A stretch of DNA of 64,000 nucleotides, from NCBI GenBank assembly GCA_030549495.1, contig JAUIRK010000964.1, positions 682,001-746,000 of the forward strand, in the 5' to 3' direction. Below, in pieces: positions 33,047 to 46,900 of the stretch. Below the pieces are notes generated by a model. That model was not told the origin of the DNA and searched no databases. It saw only the letters and a list, made by a program, of their open reading frames with translations. Source of the stretch: Nectonema munidae (taxonomy: Eukaryota; Nematomorpha; Nectonematoida; Nectonematidae). The stretch's first letter is position 1. The number at the start of each line of letters is the position of its first letter. A program made the translations under genes and the position numbers.

Positions 33047-33655
33047 AACAACAAGAAAATGCAAAAAATGTTTTTTATCAATATGTAAGAATCATTCAGA
33101 CTTTTTTTTGTCATAATTGTACATAAACTTCTGCGTGTACATAAATTTGTGGTTCTTTTTAAATGCTCTGCTAATAAATTTTATAAAAAGTGATTATTGT
33201 ATTTTTTTAATTGTATAAATGTATATAATCAGAATGTAAAACATCAACCCAAAAAGATTTTTTTGCTATTTTACCTGTCTAAATATGTTTGTTTATTGGA
33301 AATAAGAAAACTGGTAGGATAAAAAAATATTTTCTTGCAAAGATAATATTGTATAACAAAATAAATGATAACTAAACTTTTTGAATGAAAAAAAAGATAA
33401 ACTTTGAAGTTCATAAAACAATAAACATAATTTTCAAATAATTGACACAGAAACAAAGTAGCAACTCTTTTGTGTATTTCGCTATATAAGAACAAAAATA
33501 AAGGAATTATTTTAGTTAAACTTGTTTTTCAGAAAGTAGAGATTTAATTGAAAATTTACATATATTTTTTGAATTTTACATAATGGGAAAATTTTTTGTA
33601 ATTTGCTTTTGAAAATATGTGTGGAGTAAATTAGCATAGGCCCGTAGTGCGAAGG

Positions 33656-33868
33656 TTCATTTGGTAAGAAAACTTAGCATCATTCATGCGATTGCTAACT
33701 AGCAAGTTTTTGTTATTGTGCTTCATTACATTACATCAGTAAACAAGTTAAAAAACAAAATTTTGAAGTTGAATCAAATGAATTTTCGGAGTCGGAAAAA
33801 GAAACTCCGACTCGTTTTTTTCAAAAATAAAAATCTGACTGATAAAATCACCGACTCCGCAGCCCTGG
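33656..33868. mobile_element. End of a GGAGTC-type MITE
   Basis: Reading inward from about 33867 the end is CAGGGCTGCGGAGTCGG, then AT-rich sequence and another CGGAGTCGG near 33788. With the CTCCGA tract at 30285-30400 in the same orientation, the second piggyBac may have inserted within this MITE. The join is not provable here. Confidence 0.5.
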
Positions 33869-34470
33869 TTAAAAATAAAGACTTTGCTCAGATTTATCAA
33901 ATTTCTAATTCTCAGACTTGATTTTGAAATCCAAAAAAATTGGAAATTTTAATTTTTGCTTTTTTTTGGATTTTTGAAAAGCATTTGACTAAATTTCTTT
34001 TTGTTTCAAAAAATATTTTGCATTATTGATATACGATGATTTAGATTTCATATTGGCTTCACTAAAGGAAAATAAGTTTGGCATTAATACCGATCCCCCT
34101 CGCCCAAGCATTAAATTCGCCAAAGGTCTCTACGTGTAAATTTGTAGTCATTGCCTGATAAATCATGATATATAATTTTTTTTCTAAAGAAAGATTCAAC
34201 AGAAAAGAAAACGAGCATGCACAAAATATATAACAAATTTGATTATAAGAAAACCTGCATTCGTATTAGTGATCCAATTTTTGAATAGAATTCTATTTTT
34301 TAATTCCGTGTGAAGATAATCTTTCATTTGAGATAGAACTAAAAGAAAAATTTAAAACATTTAATAATTTTGCAAAAAGACTGCCATGTTGAAAAAAAGA
34401 AGAAAACTTCAGATAAAGTCATTTTGATGTACTACAATAAGATACGTAATATTTTATCTGAAAATATTCT
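33869..34470. other. AT-rich spacer before the satellite, no gene seen
   Basis: No domain or repeat recognised. The array begins abruptly after AAATATT at 34470. Confidence 0.5.
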
Positions 34471-35009
34471 CTACCAAAATCTCCTCTACCAAAATTTCTG
34501 CTACCAAAATCCCCTCTACCAAAATCTCCGCTATCAAAATCTCCATTACCAAAATCTCTATTACCAAAATCTCCGCTAACCAAAATCTCTGCTACCAAAA
34601 TCTCCGCTAACCAAAATCTCCGCTACCAAAATCTCTGCTAACCAAAATCTCTGCTACCAAAATCTCCGCTAACCAAAATGTCCGTTACCAAAATCTCCGC
34701 TAACCAAAATCTCTGCGACCAAAATCTCCTCTACCAAAATCTCCGCTACCAAAATCTCTGCTACCAAAATCTCCTCTACCAAAATCTCCTCTAGCAAAAT
34801 CTCCGCTATCAAAATCTCCGCTACCAAAATCTCCTCTAGCAAAATCTCCGCTACCAAAATCTCCGTTACCAAAATCTCCGCTATCAAAATCTCTGCTACC
34901 AAAATCTCCTCTAACCAAAATCTCCGCTACAAAAATCTCCGCTACCAAAATCTCCGCTACCAAAATCTCCGCTACCAAAATCTCCGCTACCAAAATCTCT
35001 GCTACCAAA

Positions 35010-37955
35010 ATCTCCTCTAACCAAAATCTCCTCTAACCAAAATCTCCTCTAGCAAAATCTCCGCTACCAAAATCTCCTGTAGCAAAATCCCCTCTAGCAA
35101 AATCTCCGCTACCAAAATCTCCGCTAACCAAAATCTCCGTTACCAAAATCTCTGCTACCAAAATCTCCGCTAACCAAAATCGCCTCTAACCAAAATCTCC
35201 GCTACCAAAATCTCTGCTAACCAAAATCTCCGTTACCAAAATCTCCGCTAGCAAAATCTCCGCTACCAAAATCTCCGCTACCAAAATCTCCGCTATCAAA
35301 ATCTCCTCTAACCGAAATCTCCGCTACAAAAATCTCCGCTACCAAAATCTTCGCTACCAAAATCTCTGCTACCAAAATCTCCTCTAACCGAAATCTCAGC
35401 TACAAAAATCTCCGCTACCAAAATCTTCGCTACCAAAATCTCTGCTACCAAAATCTCCTCTAACCGAAATCTCCGCTACAAAAATCTCCGCTACCAAAAT
35501 CTTCGCTACCAAAATCTTCGCTACCAAAATCTCTGCTACCAAAATCTCCTCTAACCAAAATCTCCGCTACAAAAATCTCCGCTACCAAAATCTCCGCTAT
35601 CAAAATCTCCTCTAACCAAAATCTCCGCTACCAAAATCTCCGCTACCAAAATCTCCGCTATCAAAATCTCCTCTAACCAAAATCTCCGCTACAAAAATCT
35701 CCGCTACCAAAATCTCTGCTACCAAAATCTCCGCTACCAAAATCTCCGCTACCAAAATCTCCGCTATCAAAAATCTCCGCTACCAAAATCTCCTCTACCA
35801 AAATCTCTGCTACCAAAATCTCCTCTACCAAAATCTCCGCTACCAAAATCTCCGCTACCAAAATCTCCTCTAGCAAAATCTCCTCTAGCAAAATCTCCGC
35901 TACCAAAATCTCCGCTATCAAAATCTCTGCTACCAAAATCTCCTCTAACCAAAATCTCTGCTACCAAAATCTCCTCTAACCAAAATCTCCGCTACCAAAA
36001 TCTCCTCTAGCAAAATCTCGGCTACCAAAATCTCCGCTACCAAAATCTCCTCTATCAAAATCTCTGCTACCAAAATCTCCGCTACCAAAATCTCCGCTAT
36101 CAAAATCTCCTCTAACCAAAATCTCCTCTAGCAAAATCTCCGCTACCAAAATCTCCGCTACCAAAATCTCCTCTAACCAAAATCTCCGCTACAAAAATCT
36201 CCGCTACCAAAATCTCCGCTACCAAAATCTCTGCTACCAAAATCTCCTCTAGCAAAATCTCCGCTACCAAAATCTCCGCTACCAAAATCTCCTCTAACCA
36301 AAATCTCCGCTACAAAAATCTCCGCTACCAAAATCTCCGCTACGAAAATCTCTGCTACCAAAATCTCCTCTAGCAAAATCTCCGCTACCAAAATCTCCGC
36401 TATCAAAATCTCCTCTAACCAAAATCTCCGCTACAAAAATCTCCGCTACCAAAATCTCCGCTACCAAAATCTCTGCTACCAAAATCTCCGCTACGAAAAT
36501 CTCTGCTACCAAAATCTCCTCTAACCAAAATTCCTCTAACCAAAATCTCCTCTACCAAAATCTCCGCTACCAAAATCTCCTTAAAATCCCTCTACCAAAA
36601 TTCCGCTACCAAAATCTCCGCTAACCAAAATCTCCGTACCAAAATCTTCTACCAAAATCTCCGCTCCAAAATCCCTCTAAAAATTGCTACAAAATCTCCT
36701 AAAAATCTCCGTTACAAAATTCCGCTAAAAATTCCGCTAAAAATTCCGCTACAAAATCTCCGCTATCAAAATTCCTCTAACAAATTGCTACAAAATCTCC
36801 GCTACCAAAATCTGCTACCAAAATCTCTGCTACCAAAATCTCCTCTAACGAAATCTCAGCTAAAAAATCTGCTACAAAATCGCTCCAAAATTGCTAAAAA
36901 TTCCTCTAACCAAAATTGTAAAAAATTGCTAAAAATTGCTACCAAAATCTTCGCTACCAAAATCTCTGCTACCAAAATCTCCTCTAACCAAAATCTCCGC
37001 TACAAAAATCTCCGCTACCAAAATCTCCGCTATCAAAATCTCCTCTAACCAAAATCTCCGCTACCAAAATCTCCGCTACCAAAATCTCCGCTATCAAAAT
37101 CTCCTCTAACCAAAATCTCCGCTACAAAAATCTCCGCTACCAAAATCTCTGCTACCAAAATCTCCGCTACCAAAATCTCCGCTATCAAAAATCTCCGCTA
37201 CCAAAATCTCCTCTACCAAAATCTCTGCTACCAAAATCTCCTCTACCAAAATCTCCGCTACCAAAATCTCCGCTACCAAAATCTCCTCTAGCAAAATCTC
37301 CTCTAGCAAAATCTCCGCTACCAAAATCTCCGCTATCAAAATCTCTGCTACCAAAATCTCCTCTAACCAAAATCTCTGCTACCAAAATCTCCTCTAACCA
37401 AAATCTCCGCTACCAAAATCTCCTCTAGCAAAATCTCGGCTACCAAAATCTCCGCTACCAAAATCTCCTCTATCAAAATCTCTGCTACCAAAATCTCCGC
37501 TACCAAAATCTCCGCTATCAAAATCTCCTCTAACCAAAATCTCCTCTAGCAAAATCTCCGCTACCAAAATCTCCGCTACCAAAATCTCCGCTATCAAAAT
37601 CTCCTCTAACCAAAATCTCCGCTACAAAAATCTCCGCTACCAAAATCCCCGCTACCAAAATCTCTGCTACCAAAATCTCCTCTAGCAAAATCTCCGCTAC
37701 CAAAATCTCCTCTACCAAAATCTCCTCTAACCAAAATCTCCGCTACAAAAATCTCCGCTACCAAAATCTCCGCTACGAAAATCTCTGCTACCAAAATCTC
37801 CTCTAGCAAAATCTCCGCTACCAAAATCTCCGCTACCAAAATCTCCGCTATCAAAATCTCCTCTAACCAAAATCTCCGCTACAAAAATCTCCGCTACCAA
37901 AATCTCCGCTACCAAAATCTCTGCTACCAAAATCTCCGCTACGAAAATCTCTGCT
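35010..37955. repeat. Tandem duplication of about 1.45 kb inside the array
   Basis: The order of variant units from 35010 to 36525 is repeated from 36526 to about 37955. The offset is 1,418-1,433 bp over the clean part and about 1,516 at the start, because the beginning of the second copy is shortened by many small deletions. Landmark: CTATCAAAAATCTCC (extra A) occurs at about 35764 and 37182. Confidence 0.8.
36526..36950. other. Irregular, deletion-rich tract in the array, probable consensus error
   Basis: Units lose 1-4 bases at random (AAAATTCC, AAAATTGC, TAAAAATC, ATCCCTC), unlike anything on either side. It corresponds to the clean sequence at about 35010-35500 in the first copy of the duplication. 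The errors look like raw long-read noise rather than biological variation. Confidence 0.65.
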
Positions 37956-40900
37956 ACCAAAATCTCCTCTAGCAAAATCTCCGCTACCAAAATCTCCGCT
38001 ACCAAAATCTCCTCTAGCAAAATCTCCTCTAGCAAAATCTCCGCTACCAAAATCTCCGCTATCAAAATCTCCTCTAACCAAAATCTCTGCTACCAAAATC
38101 TCCTCTAACCAAAATCTCCGCTACCAAAATCTCCTCTAGCAAAATCTCCGCTACCAAAATCTCCTCTATCAAAATCTCTGCTACCAAAATCTCCTCTAGC
38201 AAAATCTCCGCTATCAAAATCTCCTCTAACCAAAATCTCCGCTACAAAAATCTCCGCTACCAAAATCTCCGCTACCAAAATCTCTGCTACCAAAATCTCC
38301 TCTATCAAAATCTCTGCTACCAAAATCTCCTCTAGCAAAATCTCCGCTACCAAAATCTCCGCTATCAAAATCTCCTCTAACCAAAATCTCCGCTACAAAA
38401 ATCTCCGCTACCAAAATCTCCGCTACCAAATCTCTGCTACCAAAATCTCCTCTAGCAAAATCTCCGCTACCAAAATCTCCGCTACCAAAATCTCTGCTAC
38501 CAAAATCTCCTCTAACCAAAATCTCCGCTACAAAAATCTCCGCTACCAAAATCTCCGCTACGAAAATCTCCGCTACGAAAATCTCTGCTACCAAAATCTC
38601 CTCTAGCAAAATCTCCGCTACCAAAATCTCCTCTAACCAAAATCTCCGCTACAAAAATCTCCACTACCAAAATCTCCGCTATCAAAATCTCCTCTAACCA
38701 AAATCTCCGCTACAAAAATCTCCGCTACCAAAATCTCCGCTACCAAAATCTGCGCTACCAAAATCTCCTCTAGCAAAATCTCCGCTACAAAAATCTCCGC
38801 TACCAAAATCTCCGCTACCAAAATCTCCTCTAACCAAAATCTCCGCTACAAAAATCTCCGCTACCAAAATCTCCTCTAGCAAAATCTCCTCTAACCAAAA
38901 TCTCCGCTACAAAAATCTCCGCTACCAAAATCTCCTCTAGCAAAATCTCCTCTAACCAAAATCTCCGCTACCAAAATCTCCGCTAGCAAAATCTCCGCTA
39001 CCAAAATCTCCTCTAACCAAAATCTCCGCTCCAAAATCTCCGCTACCAAAATCTCCTCTAACCAAAATCTCCGGTACAAAAATCTCCGCTACCAAAATCT
39101 CCGCTACCAAAATCTCCGCTACCAAAATCTCCTCTAACCAAAATCTCCGCTACAAAAATCTCCGCTACCAAAATCTCCGCTATCAAAATCTCCTCTAACC
39201 AAAATCTCCGCTACAAAAATCTCCGCTACCAAAATCTCCGCTACCAAAATCTCCGCTACCAAAATCTCTGCTACCAAAATCTCCGCTAGCAAAATCTCCG
39301 CTAGCAAAATCTCCGCTATCAAAATCTCCTCTAACCAAAAATCTCCGCTACCAAAATCTCCTCTAGCAAAATCTCCGCTACCAAAATCTCCGCTACCAAA
39401 ATCTCCTCTAACCAAAATCTCCGCTACAAAAATCTCCGCTACCAAAATCTCCGCTACCAAAATCTCTGCTACCAAAATCTCCTCTAGCAAAATCTCCGCT
39501 ACCAAAATCTCCGCTACCAAAATCTCCGCTATCAAAATCTCCGCTACAAAAATCTCCGCTACCAAAATCTCCGCTACCAAAATCTCTGCTACCAAAATCT
39601 CCGCTACCAAAATCTCCGCTACCAAAATCTCCGCTATCAAAATCTCCTCTAACCAAAATCTCCGCTACAAAAATCTCCGCTACCAAAATCTCCGCTACCA
39701 AAATCTCCTCTAACCAAAATTTCCGCTACCAAAATCTCCGCTACCAAAATCTCCGCTATCAAAATCTCCTCTAACCAAAATCTCCGATACAAAAATCTCC
39801 GCTACCAAAATCTCCTCTAGCAAAATCTCCGTTACCAAAATCTCCGCTACCAAAATCTCCGCTATCAAAATCTCCTCTAACCAAAATCTCCGCTACAAAA
39901 ATCTCCGCTACCAAAATCTCCGCTACCAAAATCTCCGCTATCAAAATCTCCTCTAACCAAAATCTCCGCTACCAAAATCTCCGCTACCAAAATCTGTGCT
40001 ACCAAAATCTCCTCTAACCAAAATCTCCGCTACCAAAATCTCCGCTACAAAAATCTCCGCTACCAAAATCTCCGCTACCAAAATCTCCGCTACCAAAATC
40101 TCCTCTAACCAAAATCTCCGCTACCAAAATCTCCGCTACCAAAATCTGCGCTACCAAAATCTCCTCTAACCAAAATCTCCGCTACAAAAATCTCCGCTAC
40201 CAAAATCTCCGCTACCAAAATCTCCGCTATCAAAATCTCCGCTACAAAAATCTCCGCTACCAAAATCTCCGCTACCAAAATCTGCGCTACCAAAATCTCC
40301 TCTAACCAAAATCTCCGCTACAAAAATCTCCGCTACCAAAATCTCCTCTAGCAAAATCTCCGCTACCAAAATCTCCGCTATCAAAATCTCCTCTAACCAA
40401 AATCTCCGCTACCAAAATCTCTGCTACCAAAATCTCCGCTACCAAAATCTCCGCTATCAAAATCTCCTCTAACCAAAATCTCCGCTACAAAAATCTCCGC
40501 TACCAAAATCTCCGCTACCAAAATCTCCTCTAACCAAAATTTCCGCTACCAAAATCTCCGCTACCAAAATCTCCGCTATCAAAATCTCCTCTAACCAAAA
40601 TCTCCGATACAAAAATCTCCGCTACCAAAATCTCCTCTAGCAAAATCTCCGTTACCAAAATCTCCGCTACCAAAATCTCCGCTATCAAAATCTCCTCTAA
40701 CCAAAATCTCCGCTACAAAAATCTCCGCTACCAAAATCTCCGCTACCAAAATCTCCTCTAACCAAAATCTCCTCTAACCAAAATCTCCGCTACCAAAATC
40801 TGCGCTACCAAAATCTCCTCTAACCAAAATCTCCGCTACAAAAATCTCCGCTAACAAAATCTCCGCTACCAAAATCTCCGCTACCAAAATCTCCGCTACC

Positions 40901-43900
40901 AAAATCTCCTCTAACCAAAATCTCCGCTACCAAAATCTCCGCTACCAAAATCTGCGCTACCAAAATCTCCTCTAGCAAAATCTCCTCTAACCAAAATCTC
41001 CGCTACAAAAATCTCCGCTACCAAAATCTCCGCTACCAAAATCTCCGCTACAAAAATCTCCGCTACCAAAATCTCCGCTACCAAAATCTGCGCTACCAAA
41101 ATCTCCTCTAACCAAAATCTCCGCTACCAAAATCTCCTCTAGCAAAATCTCCGCTACCAAAATCTCCGCTATCAAAATCTCCTCTAACCAAAATCTCCGC
41201 TACAAAAATCTCCGCTACCAAAATCTCCGCTATCAAAATCTCCTCTAACCAAAATCTCCGCTACCAAAATCTCCGCTACCAAAATCTCTGCTACCAAAAT
41301 CTCCTCTATCAAAATCTCTGCTACCAAAATCTCCTCTAGCAAAATCTCCGCTACCAAAATCTCCGCTACCAAAATCTCCGCTATCAAAATCTCCTCTAAC
41401 CAAAATCTCCGCTACAAAAATCTCCGCTACCAAAATCTCCGCTACCAAAATCTCTGCTACCAAAATCTCCTCTAGCAAAATCTCCGCTACCAAAATCTCC
41501 GCTATCAAAATCTCCTCTAACCAAAATCTCCGCTACCAAAATCTCCGCTATCAAAATCTCCTCTAACCAAAATCTCCGCTACCAAAATCTCCGCTACCAA
41601 AATCTGCGCTACCAAAATCTCCTCTAACCAAAATCTCCGCTACAAAAATCTCCGCTACCAAAATCTCCGCTATCAAAATCTCCTCTAACCAAAATCTCCG
41701 CTACCAAAATCTGCGCTACCAAAATCTCCTCTACCAAAATCTCCGCTACCAAAATCTCCGCTATCAAAATCTCTTCTAACCAAAATCTCCGCTACAAAAA
41801 TCTCCGCTACCAAAATCTCCGCTACCAAAATCTCTGCTACCAAAATCTCCTCTAGCAAAATCTCCGCTACCAAAATCTCCGCTATCAAAATCTCCTCTAA
41901 CCAAAATCTCCGCTATCAAAATCTCCTCTAACCAAAATCTCCGCTACAAAAATCTCCGCTACCAAAATCTCCGCTACCAAAATCTCTGCTACCAAAATCT
42001 CCTCTATCAAAATCTCTGCTACCAAAATCTCCTCTAGCAAAATCTCCGCTACCAAAATCTCCGCTACCAAAATCTCCGCTATCAAAATCTCCTCTAACCA
42101 AAATCTCCGCTACAAAAATCTCCGCTACCAAAATCTCCGCTACCAAAATCTCTGCTACCAAAATCTCCTCTAGCAAAATCTCCGCTACCAAAATCTCCGC
42201 TATCAAAATCTCCTCTAACCAAAATCTCCGCTACCAAAATCTCCGCTATCAAAATCTCCGCTACCAAAATCTCCGCTATCAAAATCTCCGCTACCAAAAT
42301 CTCCTCTAACCAAAATCTCCTCTAACCAAAATCTCCGCTACCAAAATCTGCGCTATCAAAATCTCCTCTAACCAAAATCTCCGCTACCAAAATCTCCGCT
42401 ACCAAAATCTGCGCTACCAAAATCTCCTCTAACCAAAATCTCCGCTACCAAAGTCTCCGCTACAAAAATCTCCGCTACCAAAATCTCCGCTATCAAAATC
42501 TCCGCTACAAAAATCTCCGCTACCAAAATCTCCGCTACCAAAATCTCTGCTACCAAAATCTCCTCTATCAAAATCTCTGCTACCAAAATCTCCTCTAGCA
42601 AAATCTCCGCTACCAAAATCTCCGCTACCAAAATCTCCGCTATCAAAATCTCCTCTAACCAAAATCTCCGCTACAAAAATCTCCGCTACCAAAATCTCCG
42701 CTACCAAAATCTCTGCTACCAAAATCTCCTCTAGCAAAATCTCCGCTACCAAAATCTCCGCTATCAAAATCTCCTCTAACCAAAATCTCCGCTACCAAAA
42801 TCTCCGCTATCAAAATCTCCTCTAACCAAAATCTCCGCTACCAAAATCTCCGCTACCAAAATCTCCGCTACCAAAATCTCCGCTAACCAAAATCTCCGCT
42901 ACCAAAATCTCCTCTAACCAAAATCTCCGCTACAAAAATCTCCGCTACCAAAATCTCCGCTACCAAAATCTCCGCTACCAAAATCTCCGCTATCAAAATC
43001 TCCGCTACAAAAATCTCCGCTACCAAAATCTCCGCTACCAAAATCTCTGCTACCAAAATCTCCTCTATCAAAATCTCTGCTACCAAAATCTCCTCTAGCA
43101 AAATCTCCGCTACCAAAATCTCCGCTACCAAAATCTCCGCTATCAAAATCTCCTCTAACCAAAATCTCCGCTACCAAAATCTCCGCTACCAAAATCTCTG
43201 CTACCAAAATCTCATCTAGCAAAATCTCCGCTACCAAAATCTCCGCTATCAAAATCTCCTCTAACCAAAATCTCCGCTACCAAAATCTCCGCTATCAAAA
43301 TCTCCTCTAACCAAAATCTCCGCTACCAAAATCTGCGCTACCAAAATCTCCTCTAACCAAAATCTCCGCTACCAAAATCTCCGCTATCAAAATCTCCTCT
43401 AACCAAAATCTCCGCTACAAAAATCTCCGCTACCAAAATCTCCGCTACCAAAATCTCTGCTACCAAAATCTCCTCTAGCAAAATCTCCGCTACAAAATTA
43501 CCAAAATCTCCGCTATCAAAATCTCCTCTAACCAAAATCTCCGCTACAAAAATCTCCGCTACCAAAATCTCCGCTACCAAAATCTCCGCTATCAAAATCT
43601 CCTCTATCAAAATCTCTGCTACCAAAATCTCCTCTAGCAAAATCTCCGCTACCAAAATCTCCGCTACCAAAATCTCCGCTATCAAAATCTCCTCAAACCA
43701 AAATCTCCGCTACAAAAATCTCCGCTACCAAGATCTCCGCTACCAAAATCTCTGCTACCAAAATCTCCTCTAGCAAAATCTCCGCTACCAAAATCTCCGC
43801 TATCAAAATCTCCTCTAACCAAAATCTCCGCTACAAAAATCTCCGCTACCAAAATCTCCGCTACGAAAATCTCTGCTACCAAAATCTCCTCTAGCAAAAT

Positions 43901-46900
43901 CTCCGCTACCAAAATCTCCGCTATCAAAATCTCCTCTAACCAAAATCTCCGCTACAAAAATCTCCGCTACCAAAATCTCCGCTATCAAAATCTCCTCTAA
44001 CCAAAATCTCCGCTACAAAAATCTCCGCTACCAAAATCTCCGCTACCAAAATCTGCGCTACCAAAATCTCCTCTAGCAAAATCTCCGCTACAAAAATCTC
44101 CGCTACCAAAATCTCCGCTACCAAAATCTCCGCTACAAAAATCTCCGCTACCAAAATCTCCGCTACCAAAATCTGCGCTACCAAAATCTCCTGTAACCAA
44201 AATCTCCGCTACAAAAATCTCCGCTACCAAAATCTCCGCTACCAAAATCTCCGCTATCAAAATCTCCTCTAACCAAAATCTCCGCTACAAAAATCTCCGC
44301 TACCAAAATCTCCGCTACCAAAATCTGCGCTACCAAAATCTCCGCTATCAAAATCTCCTCTAACCAAAATCTCCGCTACAAAAATCTCCGCTACCAAAAT
44401 CTCCGCTACGAAAATCTCTGCTACCAAAATCTCCTCTAGCAAAATCTCCGCTACCAAAATCTCCGCTACAAAAATCTCCGCTACCAAAATCTCCGCTACC
44501 AAAATCTCCTCTAACCAAAATCTCCGCTACAAAAATCTGCGCTACCAAAATCTCCGCTACCAAAATCTGCGCTACCAAAATCTCCTCTAGCAAAATCTCC
44601 TCTAAACAATATCTCCGCTACAAAAATCTCCGCTACCAAAATCTCCGCTATCAAAATCTCCTCTAACCAAAATCTCCGCTACAAAAATCTCCGCTACCAA
44701 AATCTCCGCTACAAAAACTGCGCTACCAAAATTTCCGCTATCAAAATCTCCTCTAACCAAAATCTCCGTTACAAAAATCTCCGCTACCAAAATCTCCGCT
44801 ACCAAAATCTCCGCTATCAAAATCTCCTCTACAAAAATCTCGGCTACCAAAATCTCCGCTATAAAAATCTCCTCTAACCAAAATCTCCGCTACCAAAATC
44901 TCTGCTACCAAAATCTCCTCTAGCAAAATCTCCTCTAGCAAAATCTCCGCTACCAAAATCTCCGCTACCAAAATCTCCTCTAACCAAAATCTCCGCTACA
45001 AAAATCTCCGCTACCAAAATCTCCTCTACCAAAATCTCCTCAAACCAAAATCTCCGCTACAAAAATCTCCGCTACCAAAATCTCCGCTACCAAAATCTCC
45101 TCTAGCAAAATCTCCGCTACCAAAATCTCCGCTACCAAAATCTCCGCTATCAAAATCTCCTCTAACCAAAATCTCCGCTACAAAAATCTTCGCTACCAAA
45201 ATCTCCGCTACCAAAATCTCCGCTATCAAAATCTCCGCTACAAAAATCTCCGCTACCAAAATCTCCGCTACCAAAATCTCCGCTACCAAAATCTCCGCTA
45301 CCAAAATCTCCGCTATCAAAATCTCCTCTAACCAAAATCTCCGCTACCAAAATCTCCGCTACAAAAATCTCTGCTACCAAAATCTCCTCTAGCAAAATCT
45401 CCGCTACCAAAATCTCCGCTATCAAAATCTCCTCTAACCAAAATCTCAGCTACAAAATCTCCGCTACCAAAATCTCCGCTATCAAAATCTCCTCTAACCA
45501 AAATCTCCGCTACCAAAATCTCCGCTACCAAAATCTGCGCTACCAAAATCTCCTCTAGCAAAATCTCCTCTAACCAAAATCTCCGCTACCAAAATCTCCG
45601 CTACAAAAATCTCCGCTACCAAAATCTCCGCTACCAAAATCTGCGCTACCAAAATCTCCTCTAGCAAAATCTCCTCTAACCAAAATCTCCGCTACAAAAA
45701 TCTCCGCTACCAAAATCTCCGCTATCAAAATCTCCTCTAACCAAAATCTCCGCTACAAAAATCTCCGCTACCAAAATCTGCGCTACCAAAATCTGCGCTA
45801 CCAAAATCTGCGCTATCAAAATCTCCTCTAACCAAAATCTCCGCTACAAAAATCTCCGCTACCAAAATCTCCGCTACGAAAATCTCTGCTACCAAAATCT
45901 CCTCTAGCAAAATCTCCGCTATCAAAATCTCCGCTACAAAAATCTCCGCTACCAAAATCTCCGCTACCAAAATCTCCGCTATCAAAATCTCCTCTACAAA
46001 AATCTCCGCTACCAAAATCTCCGCTACCAAAATCTGCGCTACCAAAATCTGCGCTACCAAAATCTCCTCTAACCAAAATCTCCGCTACCAAAATCTCCTC
46101 TAACCAAAATCTCCGCTACAAAAATCTCCGCTACCAAAATCTGCGCTACCAAAATCTGCGCTACCAAAATCTCCTCTAACCAAAATCTCCGCTACCAAAA
46201 TCTCCGCTAACCAAAATCTCCGCTACCAAAATCTCCTCTAGCAAAATCTCCGCTACCAAAATCTCCGCTACCAAAATCTCCGCTACCAAAATCTCCGCTA
46301 CCAAAATCTCCGCTATCAAAATCTCCTCTAACCAAAATCTCCGCTACAAAAATCTCCGCTACCAAAATCTCCGCTACCAAAATCTCCGCTACCAAAATCT
46401 CCGCTATCAAAATCTCCTCTAACCAAAATCTCCGCTACCAAAATCTCCGCTACAAAAATCTCTGCTACCAAAATCTCCTCTAGCAAAATCTCCGCTACCA
46501 AAATCTCCGCTATCAAAATCTCCTCTACAAAATCTCCGCTACCAAAATCTCCGCTATCAAAATCTCCTCTAACCAAAATCTCCGCTACCAAAATCTGCGC
46601 TAGCAAAATCTCCTCTAACCAAAATCTCCGCTACAAAAATCTCCTCTAACCAAAATCTCCGCTACAAAAATCTCCGCTACCAAAATCTCCGCTACCAAAA
46701 TCTGCGCTACCAAAATCTCCTCTAGCAAAATCTCCTCTAACCAAAATCTCCGCTACAAAAATCTCCGCTACCAAAATCTCCGCTATCAAAATCTCCTCTA
46801 ACCAAAATCTCCGCTACAAAAATCTCCGCTACCAAAATCTCCGCTACCAAAATCTGCGCTACCAAAATCTCCGCTATCAAAATCTCCGCTACAAAAATCT

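Larger units (their letters stand above)
30732..33655 (+). mobile_element. Second piggyBac element (2.92 kb), decayed, related to the one at 7848-10986
   Basis: The left end CCTTCGCAAAACGG at 30732 is matched by CCTTCGCACTACGG reading inward from 33655. The first eight bases are identical to the ends of the piggyBac at 7848-10986. The flanking tetramers ATCA and TTCA are not TTAA, so the target duplication has decayed or the ends are slightly off. A TG-rich microsatellite follows the left end at about 30777-30815. Just outside it, GGATTTTTCATTACATCA occurs twice (about 30683 and 30714). It holds a broken transposase gene and an inserted MITE. Confidence 0.75.
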
